The translations under genes were made by a program, and so were the position numbers. Shown piece after piece: positions 26,407-36,043 of a DNA stretch of 64,000 bases; the stretch's first letter is position 1; each line of letters begins with the position of its first letter. The notes below the pieces were generated by a model. That model saw only the letters and a program-made list of their open reading frames with translations, did no database searches and was not told where the DNA came from. This DNA is from Candidatus Heimdallarchaeota archaeon LC_3 (GTDB taxonomy: Archaea; Asgardarchaeota; Heimdallarchaeia; Hodarchaeales; LC-3): the NCBI GenBank assembly GCA_001940645.1, contig MDVS01000022.1, positions 60,306 through 124,305 on the forward strand, in the 5' to 3' direction.

Positions 26407-27144
26407 TTATTTCATTACGTCATTTATTCCTGTTAGAAAAATTACGTATGAATCTAAGAGTTTTTTCTTTATGCGAAAATACCGAAAAATCCATCCTTCA
26501 ATTTTTTCATTATAATTTATTATCACATCTCTTTCTCTCTCTATGAAATCAACCTCTTTTGTTTTAAGAAATCCACTTAAGGTCTGTTTTTGTGAAAAAG
26601 AAATATTTCTTATAGGAATAATAGCATATCCAAATAATTTCACTCTCAATAACCCGTTTCTTGCTATTTTAAAGTGCAATTCAAAATTTGGATATTGATT
26701 ATACTCTTTCCTTCGTTTTTTCTCCCTTTGGTATTGCATCGAATCAAATCTAGCTATTTCATGTGATAAATTGACAGCAATGGACAATCCTACTAACAAT
26801 CCGATTATGTTAAAGGGTATAGTATAGAGATTGCCTCCTACTGTTAATAATAAACTTCCAACTGTGGATCCACCTAATGTCCAATACTCATTAATATTAT
26901 AGAAGATTTTTTTAAGAGTAAGGTATACAAGTGTTGTTAAGGAGGTAATAATTATCCCTAGAGAAAACATTTTTTCTTCATTGGTAACCGGATTAATATG
27001 ATCAACATAATTTGCTATTTCCTTCATTAAAACGAGAGGAATGATTACATACAAACCATATCGTAGCGTAGGAAGTTGTCTAATAATAAGTTGGAAAATT
27101 GAATTTTGGGAATTTTCCTGAAAAATATGAGTTGAAAGGACCAT
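26407..27144 (-). CDS. Membrane protein with PH-like C-terminal region, 245 aa
   Basis: Three or four hydrophobic segments occupy about residues 30-130. The soluble C-terminal part (about 150-245) is beta-rich and ends with a helix. Strands such as GLLRVKLFGYAIIPIRNISF and VDFIERERDVIINYN resemble bPH/DUF304-type membrane-associated domains, though I cannot confirm the family. The last 70 residues are duplicated as a remnant at 21017-21229. It is divergent from the beta-helix surface-protein gene at 27271 with a 126-nt shared upstream region. Confidence 0.7.
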   Translation of the reverse strand: MVLSTHIFQENSQNSIFQLIIRQLPTLRYGLYVIIPLVLMKEIANYVDHINPVTNEEKMFSLGIIITSLTTLVYLTLKKIFYNINEYWTLGGSTVGSLLLTVGGNLYTIPFNIIGLLVGLSIAVNLSHEIARFDSMQYQREKKRRKEYNQYPNFELHFKIARNGLLRVKLFGYAIIPIRNISFSQKQTLSGFLKTKEVDFIERERDVIINYNEKIEGWIFRYFRIKKKLLDSYVIFLTGINDVMK

Positions 27145-27270
27145 TAGGCTATCACCATTCTATTATCCGATTCAACTTTAAATAATAAATGCAAATTTTC
27201 AAAATTTTTGAATTCGTAAAAAGGGGAATTTACAAAATTATTTGAAGAATGATTAAGAAAATTATTAATT

Positions 27271-30200
27271 ATGTCTTCTTCATCATCTCCTTTTATTCGA
27301 TTCTCAAAAATACTGTCTTTTATTTTTATATTTACGGTCCTGCTAATTCCGGTCATTTATGACAGAAACTCAACACAAGAATTATTTAATGGTTCTGAAC
27401 TCGAGAGTACATTACATCCAAGAAATAAAATTTCGCAACTCACTGTTAGTGATCCAATCACTATTTCTGGTAACAGTGATTTTGATTCAAAGGCCATTAC
27501 CTATGGTTGGCCAGGTGACGGATCGTCTAATAATCCATATGTCATTGAAAATTTACAAATTATAAATAGTACAGCTAGCACGTATGGTATTTCAATTTCT
27601 AGTATTTCCACAAAATATTTTATCGTTTGTAATAATTATATTGAAATGACCGGTACAGGTTCGTCGGGTATCTATCTTTCAAGTACTAGTAATGTGGGAA
27701 CGATTGAAAATAACACATTGTATAATAACACCCAATATGGCTTATACCTTTCTAGTAGTGATGGAAATAACGTAACTAGCAATATTGTTAAAAATAATCA
27801 TGAAGTAGGTATTTCTTTATCAGGAAGTGATTCAAATATTATCGAATACAATACAATCGTCGAAAATACGGAAATTACTGGTGGTATGCAACTTCAAAAT
27901 ACAAATTATAACCAAATAAATCATAATAATATTTCTTACAATTATTATGGGATTTCTCATAATTCATTTAATGAGTATAATACTTACTAAAATAACACTT
28001 TTTCTTATAATACCCAATATGGTATTATTTCCTTTTCATTTTTTGATTATAATAATTTTTCAAGAAATTATTTTAAATCTAATAATTATGCATTTTCTTT
28101 TAATAGTTTTACTGATAATAATCTTTTTTCGGGTAATACATTTGAAGATAATAATTATGGTATTCGATTCAATTCGGGTTCTAATAATAACACGATTTAT
28201 GATAATCTTTTTATCAATAATAGCGAGGGGTTGAGTTATAATGTTGGTAAGAGCTGGGTCTATAACAATACATTCTTAGACAACTCTTACGGTCTAAACA
28301 TCTATAGTTACTATGGTTTGTATGAAAACAATACAATTATGAATAATGGGTATGGAGTCTATATTTCAGGTGGAGTTAATAGCACATTCATAGATAATAA
28401 TATTATAAATAATTCTAATGGAATCTATTTTTCCTCCGCTTATAATAACACATTTTATGGAAACAATTTTTTACATAACACTGTTCAAGGCTTCTCTAAT
28501 TCCGCTACAAACTCTGCCACTAATGGTACATTGGGTAATTTCTGGTTAGATCATTTAGGGATCGATGGCGATTCAGATGGAATTCTTGATACATCCTATG
28601 CCTTAGGAGGTTCAGGTGGAGTAGTTGACGATTTTCCCCTTTCAATTTGGAACAATGAATCATTTGCTCCAGAAATTATCTATACACCGAGTGATATAAC
28701 CTATGAAACTCATTCTACAGGTCATAACTTGACATGGAGAGCTTTAGATGAAAGTTCAACAGTATTTGAAATATATTTTAATGGGTCATCTCAAGGAATA
28801 AATCCATTTAACTCTCGAGAATTTTTTAATGTATCAATTGATGGATTTGATTTGGGAGAAACTAATGTTACAATAATTTTCAGAGATTCTGATTTTAATG
28901 AGGCGACTCAGACTGTAATTGTGACTGTAGTAGATACAGTTCCTCCTAACATTACCATTTTAACAAATATTACTTTTATTGAGGGAAATCTAGATAGCCT
29001 GCTCAATTGGACATTTGCTGATTTCCATCCATATAATTATACATTGTTTGTCGAAGATCAAGTTAAAATATCAGGACTTTGGAATAATAGTATTTCTTTA
29101 AACGTCAATGTGAGTCATCACTTGAAAGATATTTATAATTATACCTTGTTAGTACAAGATACTTCATCTAACTATAATATATCAGTTTTACTGGTTAATG
29201 TTATTGATGGAACACCTCCTGTAGTTTCACAACCATCCAATGTTACATATGAACAGGGGACTTCAGGTAACAATATTACTTGGATGGCGACAGATAATTA
29301 TCCAGCTAACTATTCAATTTATAGGGATGGTTTGCTTGTGACAGAAGGTAATTGGACCTCTGGTGTGAATATTACAATCGATGTTGATGGATTAAGTCTT
29401 GGAATATACAATTATTCTATAATCGTTTATGATATAAATAATCTAACTGTTTCAAGTTTTGTATTAGTTACTGTTGAGCCAAGTTTAGGTTTTTTTGTTA
29501 ATCATCCGTCAGATATTTCATTTTTAGAAGGGCTAGATAGTAATTCTATTTTGTGGAATATCAATGGAAATAGAACTGGGGCATACACTATTTATCAAGA
29601 TTCTTTGAATATTTCGTCCGGCACTTGGTTGGATAATCAGTTGGTAAATTATTCGCTTATTGGTTTATCACCAGGGGTTTATAATTTTGCGATTTTATTA
29701 AACAGCTCCACATATGAAATAATTACAGACGCAGTTATGGTTACTGTAAACATTGATAATATTGATCCTCTACTAAATGATGAATCTGATCTATTGTTTT
29801 TAGAAAACTCAATAAACAATTCGATACAATGGACGTTCTTTGATGATAATCCAGACTACTATGAGCTCTGGGTGAATGATTTCAAAGTTGAAACAGATGT
29901 GTGGCCTTCTAACCACTCGTTAATGTTTTCATTAGATCATCTAACACCTGGTGAATATAATTATACATTATTTATCTATGATTTAAGAGGAAATTATGCA
30001 AATGATACAGTATTAATTTTTGTGGTAGATGCTACAGCACCAGTTATTTCAAGCTATCCTAGTGGTCCAAATGTTACACTTGAATACGGTCATATATTGA
30101 ATTTAACTTGGCAAGCTTACGATTATAGTTCATCAAACTACACTGTTTATGTAGATAATGTTGGTGTAATAACAAATGTTTGGATAAACAAATCGTTAAC

Positions 30201-30789
30201 AAACTTTTCAATATCCGATTTGAATTTAGGAAACCATAATGTAACAATCGTTTTTCGTGATTTCTATGGATTAACCTCTACTCATGAAGTATTAGTAATT
30301 GTCGAAGACATTACAAAACCAGAATTAAGTTCCCCAATAGATCTTTCTTTTACCGAAGGAGTTACTGGAGCAAAAATAATCAATTGGTCAGTAATCGATG
30401 ATTTTAACGGTACCTATTTATTGTATAGGAATGGAACTTTAAATAAAACTGGTTCTTGGAATGGTAGTGATTTTATTTCTATAGATGTCAGTAGTCTAAG
30501 TGAGGGAGCTTACAACTTTACTTTAATAGTAACTGATTTTTCAGGTAATACTAAAACCGATATAGTTGAAGTGACCGTTCTAAGTTCATCCTCGGAACCA
30601 CCCTCATCATCCGAACCAAGCTCTTCCACAACTACAACAACCACACCAACGACCACGGCTATTCCAATTCTATCTTCTTCTGATTCCATCTCTATATCAA
30701 CGACCAGTCTCTCCTCTCCATGGAGTATCTTCTTCTTCTTTGTTTCGTTTGTATTATTGTTCTGGTTGAAAAAGAAAAAAAATACTTAA
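27271..30789 (+). pseudogene. Beta-helix (NosD-like) plus Ig-like surface protein, 1172 codons, internal TAA
   Basis: One frame runs from ATG 27271 to 30789 and is broken only by TAA at 27988-27990. The two visible parts (239 and 852 aa) are in the same frame, and the 80 codons between them continue the same repeat pattern (NNTFSYNTQYGI, NNNTIYDNLFINN). The order is a signal peptide, a right-handed parallel beta-helix of NosD/PbH1-type repeats (to about residue 430), about seven Ig-like modules opening with TYEQG/TFIEG-type strands, a Ser/Thr-rich stalk and a C-terminal membrane helix with a KKKKN tail. The TAA falls in SFNEYNTY-stop-NNTF, where one substitution would restore a Tyr-rich repeat. 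It is either a nonsense-mutated gene or a sequence error. Confidence 0.85.
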
Positions 30790-30886
30790 TTTTACATATA
30801 ATAGTTTTTGTTCAAAAAAACTAAAATTCCTTTCTTATGATTATAATCAATAATCTTATCAATTATTGACAAACGGATTTATTTCT

Positions 30887-31834
30887 ATGAAATTTTCTTT
30901 AGAAGATCCATTCACAGGACTGGACAATAAAAATAACCTAAAATTATATGATTTTCATGTCCATATATTTACTACTTGGTATTTTAAAGAATTTATTGAT
31001 GCTTGTCGTAGTTATAATATTACTGATATTGTAGGGATAACGAGTCCTAAAGTCAAGACAAAATTAGAAAAGAAAAACCTTCAGGAAAACATAACTTTTT
31101 GCTACTTTCTAAGTCAATTGGATTTTGTGAGGTTTAAAACGAACAAGCTCATTAAAAGCGTAACACAAGCCAAAGAAAATAATTTCAAATTATTAAAGAT
31201 ATTCTTTGGCCCTAGACTGTGGAAATTGTCAAGAAGAAAGAGCTATTATCGTATCAATGATAAAAGGCTTTGTCCAGTATATTCCAAAATACAAGACGAG
31301 GGTTTACCAGTCTTAATCCATGTTGCTGACCCAGATATATGGTATGAAAAAAGATACGCCAATGTAAATAAGTATGGCACTAAAGAAGATCGAATTAGTG
31401 ATTTCATTGATTTAATGCAAGAATATCCAGATATTACTTGGATTTCTGCTCATTTGGGTAGTTTACCAGAGAATTTACCTAAATTAAGCGAAATGCTAGA
31501 TAATCACAAGAATCTCTTCGTGGATACTGGTTCTACTAAGTGGATGATTAGAGAACTAGGTAAAAAAGTGGATGAGACAAGTGATTGGATAAAAAAATAT
31601 AAGGATAGAATCATGTGGGGTTCAGATATCAACAATTTACAATTGAGTGATAGAAAATTCTTCTGGTATAGTCGGTTCTGGTCCCATAGACTGTTTTGGG
31701 AGACATCTAATAGGGCAGATTTAGCGTTTAAAGACTCTGATAATCCGGATGGGACAAAAATTAATGGATTAAATCTTCCCCATGACGTTTTATCTAAAAT
31801 TTATTATGAAAATACTCAAAATTTAGTTAACTAA
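30887..31834 (+). CDS. Amidohydrolase-family TIM-barrel hydrolase, 315 aa
   Basis: Metal-ligand motifs of the amidohydrolase-2 (PF04909-like) family are visible in order: YDFHVHIF near the N-terminus, LIHVADP in the middle, WISAHLGS later, and MWGSDIN near the end. These supply the His/His, His, His and Asp ligands of a metal-dependent hydrolase or decarboxylase. The ATG at 30887 is preferred over an upstream TTG at 30866. The substrate cannot be inferred; relatives act on small organic acids and amides. It is single-gene in context, between a surface-protein gene and the RPA-like gene. Confidence 0.85.
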   Translation: MKFSLEDPFTGLDNKNNLKLYDFHVHIFTTWYFKEFIDACRSYNITDIVGITSPKVKTKLEKKNLQENITFCYFLSQLDFVRFKTNKLIKSVTQAKENNFKLLKIFFGPRLWKLSRRKSYYRINDKRLCPVYSKIQDEGLPVLIHVADPDIWYEKRYANVNKYGTKEDRISDFIDLMQEYPDITWISAHLGSLPENLPKLSEMLDNHKNLFVDTGSTKWMIRELGKKVDETSDWIKKYKDRIMWGSDINNLQLSDRKFFWYSRFWSHRLFWETSNRADLAFKDSDNPDGTKINGLNLPHDVLSKIYYENTQNLVN

Positions 31835-31865
31835 AAATTTCAATTTTTATGAGTTTTTTTCTTTA

Positions 31866-31873
31866 TTATATAA
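31866..31873 (+). promoter_or_regulatory. TATA box of the RPA-like gene
   Basis: TTATATAA at 31866-31873 is a clear archaeal TATA box 40 nt before the ATG at 31906. An AGGTG SD at 31894-31898 lies 7 nt before that ATG. Together they mark 31906, not the GTG at 31897, as the start. Confidence 0.65.
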
Positions 31874-31905
31874 GGCCCACTTGGTATTAATATCAGGTGA
31901 AATAC

Positions 31906-33456
31906 ATGGCCCAAACTGCCGAAAAATTATCTGATTATTACCAACATGTGTGTAAATACTTCTCTATAACTCAACAGGATATTAATAATCTTGCTAAAGA
32001 GGTAAAAGAAGACCTAGTAAAATATTTAGGTCCACTTAAGAGACCTTTTAAGACAGTGGAACAATTTAAATCTGATAAAGCTACTGAAGAACAAGATGTT
32101 ATAGTTAAAATTTTAGGAATAAGTCCTTTAAACTCCTACACTTCCAAAAAAGGTAAAGGATACTATCAACGCCTAATAGGAGCAGATAAAACTGGAGAAT
32201 TAGAGTTCACAACCTTCCAGGTCAATAAACTTGAGGTCGGTGATATTGTTAGAATTACTGGTATTCATCATTTTACCAGCAATGAAGGTAGAGATCAAAT
32301 CAGAATAAGTCGTTCTGGTGGAATTTTTAATGTTCCGTTCGAATTAGAGCATGTTAATGTTACTCAACAGATACTTAAACCTGATGATATAGATTTTGGG
32401 AATTTACCACCAGATCATGTGACGATTAAAGCTATTCTCCTTGAGAAAGGTGAAATAGAAATTCGTAAAGAAAAATTTGGATCGGGTTCGTATTCTTCGC
32501 TAAAAATTGTTGTGTGTTCTAAAGAAAAGAAACTCCCGATCTATGCACAGCGACAGTTAGCAACAGATATTGCTAAAAATATTGATGTTTCTGATGTTGT
32601 TCTGCTTACCAATATAGTTTTAAAACCCTCGCGTGGACAAATTGTTGGATATGCTTCCAATTACAGTTCTTTTCAAAATAAACCGCTTGATAACTATGAG
32701 GCACCAAATAGACTTGATTTTTTATTTATTCCAATACAACAGACTGATTTAGTAACCTTACAACAAAATTCCTTCCTAATAGGGAAAGTAAGAGGATTAA
32801 TAACTGATCCTGTAAAATTTGAGGGAAAATTTGGAGATTATTATGCTTCAGGATTTGTTGATAGCTCAACTTCGGGATCAGTTACCTTTAATGAAGATAC
32901 AGTAAAATTACTACCAAAATCTAATTCTTTTCTTCAACAAGTATCCATTGAGGGACTCGTTCATTCCAACAAAGATTATTACAAACTTGTCCAAGATCGA
33001 GGAAAGATAACCGAAAATAAGGACGCTTTAGCTATTGCCACTATTAATGGGACAGAAGTGATGGAAATAGAGGGAATTTTCTGCATTGCTGGAACATTAG
33101 TTGAGTCTTTTGAACCAAAAGAGTTTACAACAAAGGATGGTAGAACCGACACTATGCAACGAGTAAAATTCGATTGTCAAGGGTATTTCTATCATATGAC
33201 TGCCTTTAATAAGGAAGATAGGGCTAAATTATATAATTTGAAACCTAATAATACATATGAGATCCTATTCACGAGAAAAGAGATTTATAACGATTTTGTT
33301 TCTTTAAGATTCACATCATTTACCATGTTCAGACTATTAGAAGAAGGAGAAGAACAAGAACATGACAACGTAGATGATGAAGAAAACATCGACGAAGAGA
33401 TGGTCGAAAATGAGGATGTTCCAAAAGAACCTTATGATCCCTTAGACGACTTTTGA
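31906..33456 (+). CDS. rpa: RPA-like multi-OB single-stranded-DNA-binding protein, 516 aa
   Basis: Several OB-fold modules can be followed. The first (about residues 65-140) has the archaeal RPA form ADKTGELEFTTF, then LEVGDIVRITGI, then a RISRSGGI strand. Three more OB-like modules occupy about 160-250, 280-360 and 385-470. The acidic C-terminal tail ends in YDPLDDF, reminiscent of the acidic aromatic tip of bacterial SSB that recruits repair and replication proteins. RPA covers single-stranded DNA in replication, repair and recombination. No canonical zinc finger is visible, unlike some archaeal RPA subunits. A small exoprotein gene starts 9 nt downstream. Confidence 0.75.
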   Translation: MAQTAEKLSDYYQHVCKYFSITQQDINNLAKEVKEDLVKYLGPLKRPFKTVEQFKSDKATEEQDVIVKILGISPLNSYTSKKGKGYYQRLIGADKTGELEFTTFQVNKLEVGDIVRITGIHHFTSNEGRDQIRISRSGGIFNVPFELEHVNVTQQILKPDDIDFGNLPPDHVTIKAILLEKGEIEIRKEKFGSGSYSSLKIVVCSKEKKLPIYAQRQLATDIAKNIDVSDVVLLTNIVLKPSRGQIVGYASNYSSFQNKPLDNYEAPNRLDFLFIPIQQTDLVTLQQNSFLIGKVRGLITDPVKFEGKFGDYYASGFVDSSTSGSVTFNEDTVKLLPKSNSFLQQVSIEGLVHSNKDYYKLVQDRGKITENKDALAIATINGTEVMEIEGIFCIAGTLVESFEPKEFTTKDGRTDTMQRVKFDCQGYFYHMTAFNKEDRAKLYNLKPNNTYEILFTRKEIYNDFVSLRFTSFTMFRLLEEGEEQEHDNVDDEENIDEEMVENEDVPKEPYDPLDDF

Positions 33457-33465
33457 GGAATTCTT

Positions 33466-33897
33466 GTGAAACGACGTGCATTAATGATTACAGTATTATT
33501 ACTTATCACAGCAATTCCAGGTTTATCAATGGATGGTGATCTAAGTGGAACATATGAAAAGATAGATGCAGATTTGTTCGAAATTAATGTCTATTTACCA
33601 ACATCTCATTATAATATTCGAGTAGTAGAGACTAATTATACAATTGAAAATAGTATGATCACTAATGTGGTAAATTTTACAGTAAATCAAAATGAATTAC
33701 AAATATTAATACAATCGTTTACCATTACTGGTGATTCTGAAATAGAATACTATGTATATTTGAACCAGAAGAAAAGTGATATCATTCTAGATATTGTAAA
33801 TATCGAATTTCTTATTTCCTTTATCCTCGGAGGATTTTTCCTTTTAATTTTATATAAAACACTAACGAGACGATTCAAGGAGAAAAATAAATTATAA
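33466..33897 (+). CDS. Small type I membrane exoprotein, 143 aa
   Basis: A GTG start 6 nt after a TGAGGA SD gives a basic N-terminus and a hydrophobic signal peptide (about residues 7-21). A short beta-rich exterior with NxT/S sequons follows, then a membrane helix (about 113-131) and a basic tail. It begins 9 nt after the RPA-like gene, so the two may be cotranscribed, but a functional link between a DNA-binding and a surface protein is not obvious. No family is recognised. Confidence 0.65.
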   Translation: MKRRALMITVLLLITAIPGLSMDGDLSGTYEKIDADLFEINVYLPTSHYNIRVVETNYTIENSMITNVVNFTVNQNELQILIQSFTITGDSEIEYYVYLNQKKSDIILDIVNIEFLISFILGGFFLLILYKTLTRRFKEKNKL

Positions 33898-34037
33898 TAA
33901 TTAATAATATCTATCATATAATTATTACAAATTTTGAGTTAGAAGATAAATATACTAATTACAAAGATAATTATAAATGGAGATTACTTTTTCCCTATTA
34001 AAATTTAAAAATATTGAAATTAAGGTAAGGTTCTAAA

Positions 34038-35903
34038 ATGAATAAAACAATTTTCCCAATAATATTTCTTATAATTTTCGGATCATTATTTTTTGCTGGA
34101 GTTTCGATTCATACAAAATCAATAACAGAATCAGAACAGTCAAATACTTTTAAAATATCTCAGATTACCGCAGGTGTTAATGTTACTTGGACATCATTAA
34201 TAGAAGATCAAGAATTGATAGATTTTACTAATGATGGATTATTCGATGTAGTCTTATTCAAAACCGAACTAACTACTGATGCTGATTTATTAGTAATGGC
34301 TGCATTAAGTACAAGTTGGACTACTACAAAAACTGGGACATTCTTTCCAAGTGGTCAAGGTATTTCTCTTATACGAATGTTTATTCCCGTTGGCACACAT
34401 AATATTACTCTGTTTTTTGGATTAAATAGTCTTCTTCGTATTAATGAACTCAATACAACTGTTAGTTTAGAATATAATTTATCATTAAGCCTTTCTGATA
34501 CGGATAATAATATAGTTAATAATTCTTTCAACTTTCCTACCATCAGTGCTTCTTTCAATTCAAGTCTAATGAGTGATGCAGTTAGTGAAATTCGATTATT
34601 TTCTCCTGTAGAACAAATGTTTCTTCATAGAATGGGTGGAAAGGCTACCTATTACTGGCATCGTGGACAATTTAATTGGGGAGCGATATCAAATAATATT
34701 GGCTTGGTTCATGAGTTAGAAGCATATGCAATGGACAATGGAACAATTACAATGCAAATAACAGACTACAATGGAATGTTTACTCTTGGAAGGAACTATG
34801 ATACTTCTAATTTATCATTTACAACCCAAGATGTACCAGTAGGATATCCATTTTCAGTATTAAAACTACCCAATGAGTTAACTGATGCTGAATTTAAATT
34901 ATTACAAAGCGATAGAATAGGGAATTCAACTTTTGGTACGCCTTGGACTTTTTCATTCGATTCTAATTCTACACATTTAGTATATAGAAGAGACCTTATT
35001 CAATCCTCGATAGAAATTTATTTATCCTACATATACGAGAGAAGTTCAGGGGTATTGGTTTACGGTAAACAGGATATGATATTATCAGGGAGTCAATATC
35101 TCTATGAAGAAGTGGTGCGAGTAGATAGATATCCTGCACCATTGGATGCACCAGTATTTATTACTCAAAGTTACGGAGAGACAGTGTATGAACAATTTAA
35201 CATCGAATGGACTCCTGTTAATGATGCTTCCAACTATCTGTTATATATGAATGGGACTTTGGTATCCAATACCTCTTCAACTTCATTTTTGTATCAATCA
35301 GACGGTAATGCTTTATATATATTTACATTAATGGCAGTAAATCTTTTTGATGGAGCAGAATCATCAATTTTTTTAACTAATCCAGTTTTAGTGACAGTCA
35401 ACATCCCCCCTGATCCTCCAGCAATACCAGATTTTATTACTCAAGACCAGACTGTGCCAGAATATAACTTCTCTATTTCTTGGACAGCGTCAGATAATAC
35501 ACAATTTTATCTTTTAATGATGAATGGCACAATAATAGCTAATACTACGTCAACAACATTCTGGTACGAATCAAATGGGAATGGGACATATGTTTTCACA
35601 GTAATAGCGGCTAACTTGAGTACTGGACATAGTCCGTTTATTTCTCATTCTGTACCAGTAACAATTTTAGTGTCAATACCCACACCAACGACAACGACCT
35701 CTACAACTAGCACCACAAATGATAGTAAAAAAACTGTTAATCCGAGTAATACAGAAACTACGTACCCTTTCAACGATCCAAACAGTACAAATAATTCAGC
35801 TGTGGAGATAACTACTTCTTCATCCAATTTAATTTGGTCTTTACTTGGAATAATAATAATATCATCATTTTTTGGTCTTTTACGAAGAAGAAAAATAAAT
35901 TAG
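34038..35903 (+). CDS. Surface protein with FN3/Ig-like pair and Thr-rich stalk, 621 aa
   Basis: The N-terminus is a signal peptide (about residues 5-22). Residues about 40-340 form an unrecognised beta-rich domain. Two tandem modules (about 375-450 and 465-540) share FNIEWTPV/FSISWTAS, YLLYMNGT/YLLMMNGT and ANTTSTTF-type strands, typical of fibronectin-III-like repeats. A Thr/Ser-rich stalk (TPTTTTSTTSTTN) and a C-terminal hydrophobic helix with an RRRKIN tail follow. This stalk-plus-helix ending matches the beta-helix protein at 27271, so both probably use the same anchoring route. An AAGGTAAGG SD-like stretch precedes the ATG. Confidence 0.8.
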   Translation: MNKTIFPIIFLIIFGSLFFAGVSIHTKSITESEQSNTFKISQITAGVNVTWTSLIEDQELIDFTNDGLFDVVLFKTELTTDADLLVMAALSTSWTTTKTGTFFPSGQGISLIRMFIPVGTHNITLFFGLNSLLRINELNTTVSLEYNLSLSLSDTDNNIVNNSFNFPTISASFNSSLMSDAVSEIRLFSPVEQMFLHRMGGKATYYWHRGQFNWGAISNNIGLVHELEAYAMDNGTITMQITDYNGMFTLGRNYDTSNLSFTTQDVPVGYPFSVLKLPNELTDAEFKLLQSDRIGNSTFGTPWTFSFDSNSTHLVYRRDLIQSSIEIYLSYIYERSSGVLVYGKQDMILSGSQYLYEEVVRVDRYPAPLDAPVFITQSYGETVYEQFNIEWTPVNDASNYLLYMNGTLVSNTSSTSFLYQSDGNALYIFTLMAVNLFDGAESSIFLTNPVLVTVNIPPDPPAIPDFITQDQTVPEYNFSISWTASDNTQFYLLMMNGTIIANTTSTTFWYESNGNGTYVFTVIAANLSTGHSPFISHSVPVTILVSIPTPTTTTSTTSTTNDSKKTVNPSNTETTYPFNDPNSTNNSAVEITTSSSNLIWSLLGIIIISSFFGLLRRRKIN

Positions 35904-35958
35904 GACTCATTTACTACACTTATTAATTTCTTTTTTCTAATCTTTTTTCTTTTTACCC

Positions 35959-35966
35959 TATATAAA
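35959..35966 (+). promoter_or_regulatory. TATA box of the LuxE-like gene
   Basis: TATATAAA at 35959-35966 lies 78 nt before the ATG at 36044. This predicts a leader of about 50 nt, longer than for other genes here, which leaves room for leader-mediated control. No structured leader element is evident by eye. Confidence 0.5.
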
Positions 35967-36043
35967 CTTGAAATTAATTTTCTAGCAAGCAAACTGTTTG
36001 ACAAAAATAAATCAAATATTTATGCTTTCAGGAAGAAAAACAT

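Noticed and set aside
27144..27356. 70-aa minus-strand frame overlapping the start of the 245-aa gene by TAATG
   Set aside because: The overlap looks operon-like, but its first 86 nt are antisense to the signal peptide of the beta-helix protein and its sequence has no domain-like features. The region is better read as a divergent promoter.
27359..28234. Alternative plus-strand frames in the beta-helix gene
   Set aside because: Hydrophobic out-of-frame readings of an Asn/Tyr-rich repeat.
35645..35827. Minus-strand Val/Leu-rich frame in the Thr-rich stalk
   Set aside because: Antisense of a Thr-rich repeat.
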